A DNA stretch of 32,212 nucleotides. Origin: Sulfurovum sp. (GTDB lineage Bacteria > Campylobacterota > Campylobacteria > Campylobacterales > Sulfurovaceae). A program made the translations under genes and the position numbers. Each line of letters begins with the position of its first letter. The stretch's first letter is position 1. Where the stretch lies: the NCBI GenBank assembly GCA_027071315.1, contig JALSUP010000079.1, positions 1-32,212 on the forward strand. The letters are read 5' to 3'. The notes beneath the pieces were generated by a model that had not been told where the DNA came from, did no database searches, and was given only the letters and a program-made list of their open reading frames with translations. Below are positions 30,984 through 32,212 of the stretch, one piece after another.

Positions 30984-31622
30984 ATGATAAAAATTAAGAA
31001 TTTAAGTAAAAAATTTGACAAGACGCTCTCCCTTGATAATGTCTCACTGGAACTTGTCAAAGGAGATGCCATTGCCCTCATGGGTGCGAACGGTGCAGGG
31101 AAAACAACTTTGATCCGCTCTATTCTTGGGTATTACCACCCAAGCAGCGGTTCGGTTGAAGTGAAAGGGCTTGACCCGATCAAAGCACGGACTGAAGTGT
31201 TGAAACATGTCTCCTTTGTACCGCAGCTGCCCCCTCCCATCAAGTTGAGTCTGGGTGAGCTTATCTATTATGTCTGTCAGAGTTCCGGTGTGGAAGAAGC
31301 ACGTATCTACCACTATGCAACACAGATGAAGCTGGATGTCAAAGCGAACCTGCATAAATCATTTTTTAAACTCTCCGGAGGGATGAAGCAGAAACTTTTG
31401 ATTGCTATCTCCTTGGCGAAAGAGTCGGAGATCGTCATTTACGATGAACCTACTGCAAACCTTGACCCCAAAGCAAGAGATGATTTTTATGCGTTGATAC
31501 AGGAGAGTCAGAAAGAGAAACTGACACTCTTTGTTACACACCGTATTGAAGAGGTAGAGTCTATAGTGAACCGTGAGATCTACATGGACATGGGAAAGGT
31601 GGTCTCCGATGAACGCTGTTAA
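30984..31622 (+). CDS. nosF: NosF, ABC transporter ATPase
   Basis: ATPase of the NosFY transporter needed for maturation of the NosZ copper sites. Walker A is G-A-N-G-A-G-K-T (34-41). The ABC signature is L-S-G-G-M-K-Q-K and Walker B is I-V-I-Y-D-E-P-T. The D-loop N-L-D-P and the switch His in F-V-T-H-R follow. At 212 aa it is a minimal ATPase subunit. Its ATG abuts the nosH stop, and its 3' end overlaps nosL by 14 bp. Confidence 0.95.
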   Translation: MIKIKNLSKKFDKTLSLDNVSLELVKGDAIALMGANGAGKTTLIRSILGYYHPSSGSVEVKGLDPIKARTEVLKHVSFVPQLPPPIKLSLGELIYYVCQSSGVEEARIYHYATQMKLDVKANLHKSFFKLSGGMKQKLLIAISLAKESEIVIYDEPTANLDPKARDDFYALIQESQKEKLTLFVTHRIEEVESIVNREIYMDMGKVVSDERC

Positions 31623-32094
31623 GGTTTTCTCTCTTACTTTCTTTCTCTCTTTTTTGCTTGCTTTGGGATTTTCCGGCTGTGAGAAGAAAGAGATCAGCAC
31701 AGCACTTCAGGAAGTCCATTGGGACAGAGACATGTGCCAGCGTTGTAAAATGGTAACGTCAGACAGACACCATACGGTACAGGTCATCAACCCCAAAACA
31801 GGCAAAGCCTATATGTTCGATGACCTGGGCTGTGCTTTGCTCTGGTTCGATGAAGAAAAGATCGCATGGAAAGATCAGGCCAAAGTGTGGATCACCGACA
31901 ATGAGAGTGGCAAGTGGATCGATGCACGGTCTGCCTATTATGATGCCGGAAATGTCACACCGATGGCTTACGGTTTTGCTGCACATGAGAAAAAAGAGCA
32001 GATCAAAAAAGGCAAAGAGGTCTTATCGTATGATGCTCTTTCCCAGCGTGTCATCGCTGTTGAAAAGAAAAACAACCAGAGGAGAGCTTATTGA
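31609..32094 (+). CDS. nosL: NosL, copper-binding lipoprotein
   Basis: Membrane-anchored Cu(I) chaperone delivering copper to NosZ maturation. The signal peptide ends in a lipobox L-G-F-S-G-C with lipidated Cys24. The copper motif M-C-Q-R-C-K-M supplies Cys43, Cys46 and flanking Met. F-D-D-L-G-C-A-L-L-W and D-A-R-S-A-Y-Y are NosL family features. I chose the ATG at 31609 (M-N-A-V-K-V-F) since it begins the signal peptide, although it lies within the nosF end. It overlaps the nosY start by 4 bp (TTGA). Confidence 0.93.
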   Translation: MNAVKVFSLTFFLSFLLALGFSGCEKKEISTALQEVHWDRDMCQRCKMVTSDRHHTVQVINPKTGKAYMFDDLGCALLWFDEEKIAWKDQAKVWITDNESGKWIDARSAYYDAGNVTPMAYGFAAHEKKEQIKKGKEVLSYDALSQRVIAVEKKNNQRRAY

Positions 32095-32212
32095 AAAACT
32101 TACTTTTGATCGCCTATCTTGACCTGAAAGAGTCAATCCGTGCGAACTGGTTCATTGTCTACTCCCTGGTCTTCGGCGGCTTGATCGCGCTGTTCTTTAT
32201 TGCCGGTATCAC
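32091..32212 (+). CDS. nosY: NosY, ABC transporter permease (3' end outside window)
   Basis: Only the first 40 codons are inside. A TTG start overlapping the nosL stop and preceded by AGAGGA opens K-N-L-L-L-I-A-Y-L-D-L-K-E-S-I-R, then a hydrophobic helix W-F-I-V-Y-S-L-V-F-G-G-L. The amphipathic start with D-L-K-E-S-I-R-A/x-x-W is typical of NosY-type permeases. Order here is nosF-nosL-nosY. Confidence 0.85.
   Translation, partial: MKNLLLIAYLDLKESIRANWFIVYSLVFGGLIALFFIAGI

Noticed and set aside
1-32212. CRISPR array, prophage, complete insertion sequence or rRNA
   Set aside because: No regularly spaced repeats, phage structural genes, transposase or rRNA sequence were seen. The only recombinase has a complete Xer-type catalytic set in a housekeeping context.

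Overview
The window looks like chromosomal DNA of a Campylobacterota (former Epsilonproteobacteria) member, most like Sulfurovum or Sulfurimonas. This rests on remembered gene orders and family features, not on a database search. Housekeeping blocks follow Campylobacter/Helicobacter order: tatA-argS; rsfS-nadD divergent from gap-pgk-tpiA; a small HP0268-like gene followed by miaB and a DUF374 acyltransferase; rimO-tilS; murD-mraY divergent from gpmI, with fabG beyond. The right end carries an epsilon-type nos cluster with a cytochrome-c-fused, Sec-exported NosZ.

Layout. 1-6344: end of tatA, argS, a small membrane protein, rsfS and nadD (minus), and the glycolytic operon gap-pgk-tpiA. 6345-6868: gene-free, with a 395-bp element bounded by inverted repeats, hairpins and a REP-like palindrome. 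6869-11306: nusA (minus), then the HP0268-like gene, miaB, a DUF374 gene and a XerH-type recombinase. 11307-14443 (all minus): tilS, a four-helix-bundle (S23) gene flanked by inverted heptanucleotide repeats, rimO, the remnant of a RelE/ParE-like toxin and its putative antitoxin. 14538-18794 (minus): a porin, tRNA-Phe, murD and mraY. 18865-23165: gpmI, a TerB-like gene, a palindromic element, fabG and a two-component system. 23180-32212: nosZ, nosB, nosD, nosG, nosC1, nosC2, nosH, nosF, nosL and the start of nosY.

How the genes work together. The nos genes encode periplasmic N2O reduction: NosZ is the reductase, NosG/NosH and NosC1/NosC2 form a probable menaquinol-to-NosZ electron route, and NosD/NosF/NosY/NosL support copper-site assembly. 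FNR-type boxes (TTGAT-N4-ATCAA or one mismatch) lie about 41 bp before the likely start of transcription at nosZ and at nosB. A third perfect box precedes the porin gene. This suggests one Crp/Fnr-family regulator linking N2O respiration with the outer membrane.

Between conserved genes the window is rich in small non-coding or accessory insertions: six GTAG-footed REP-like hairpins, two larger inverted-repeat elements, the S23 cassette, and a decayed toxin-antitoxin pair. No CRISPR array, rRNA, complete insertion sequence or prophage was seen.
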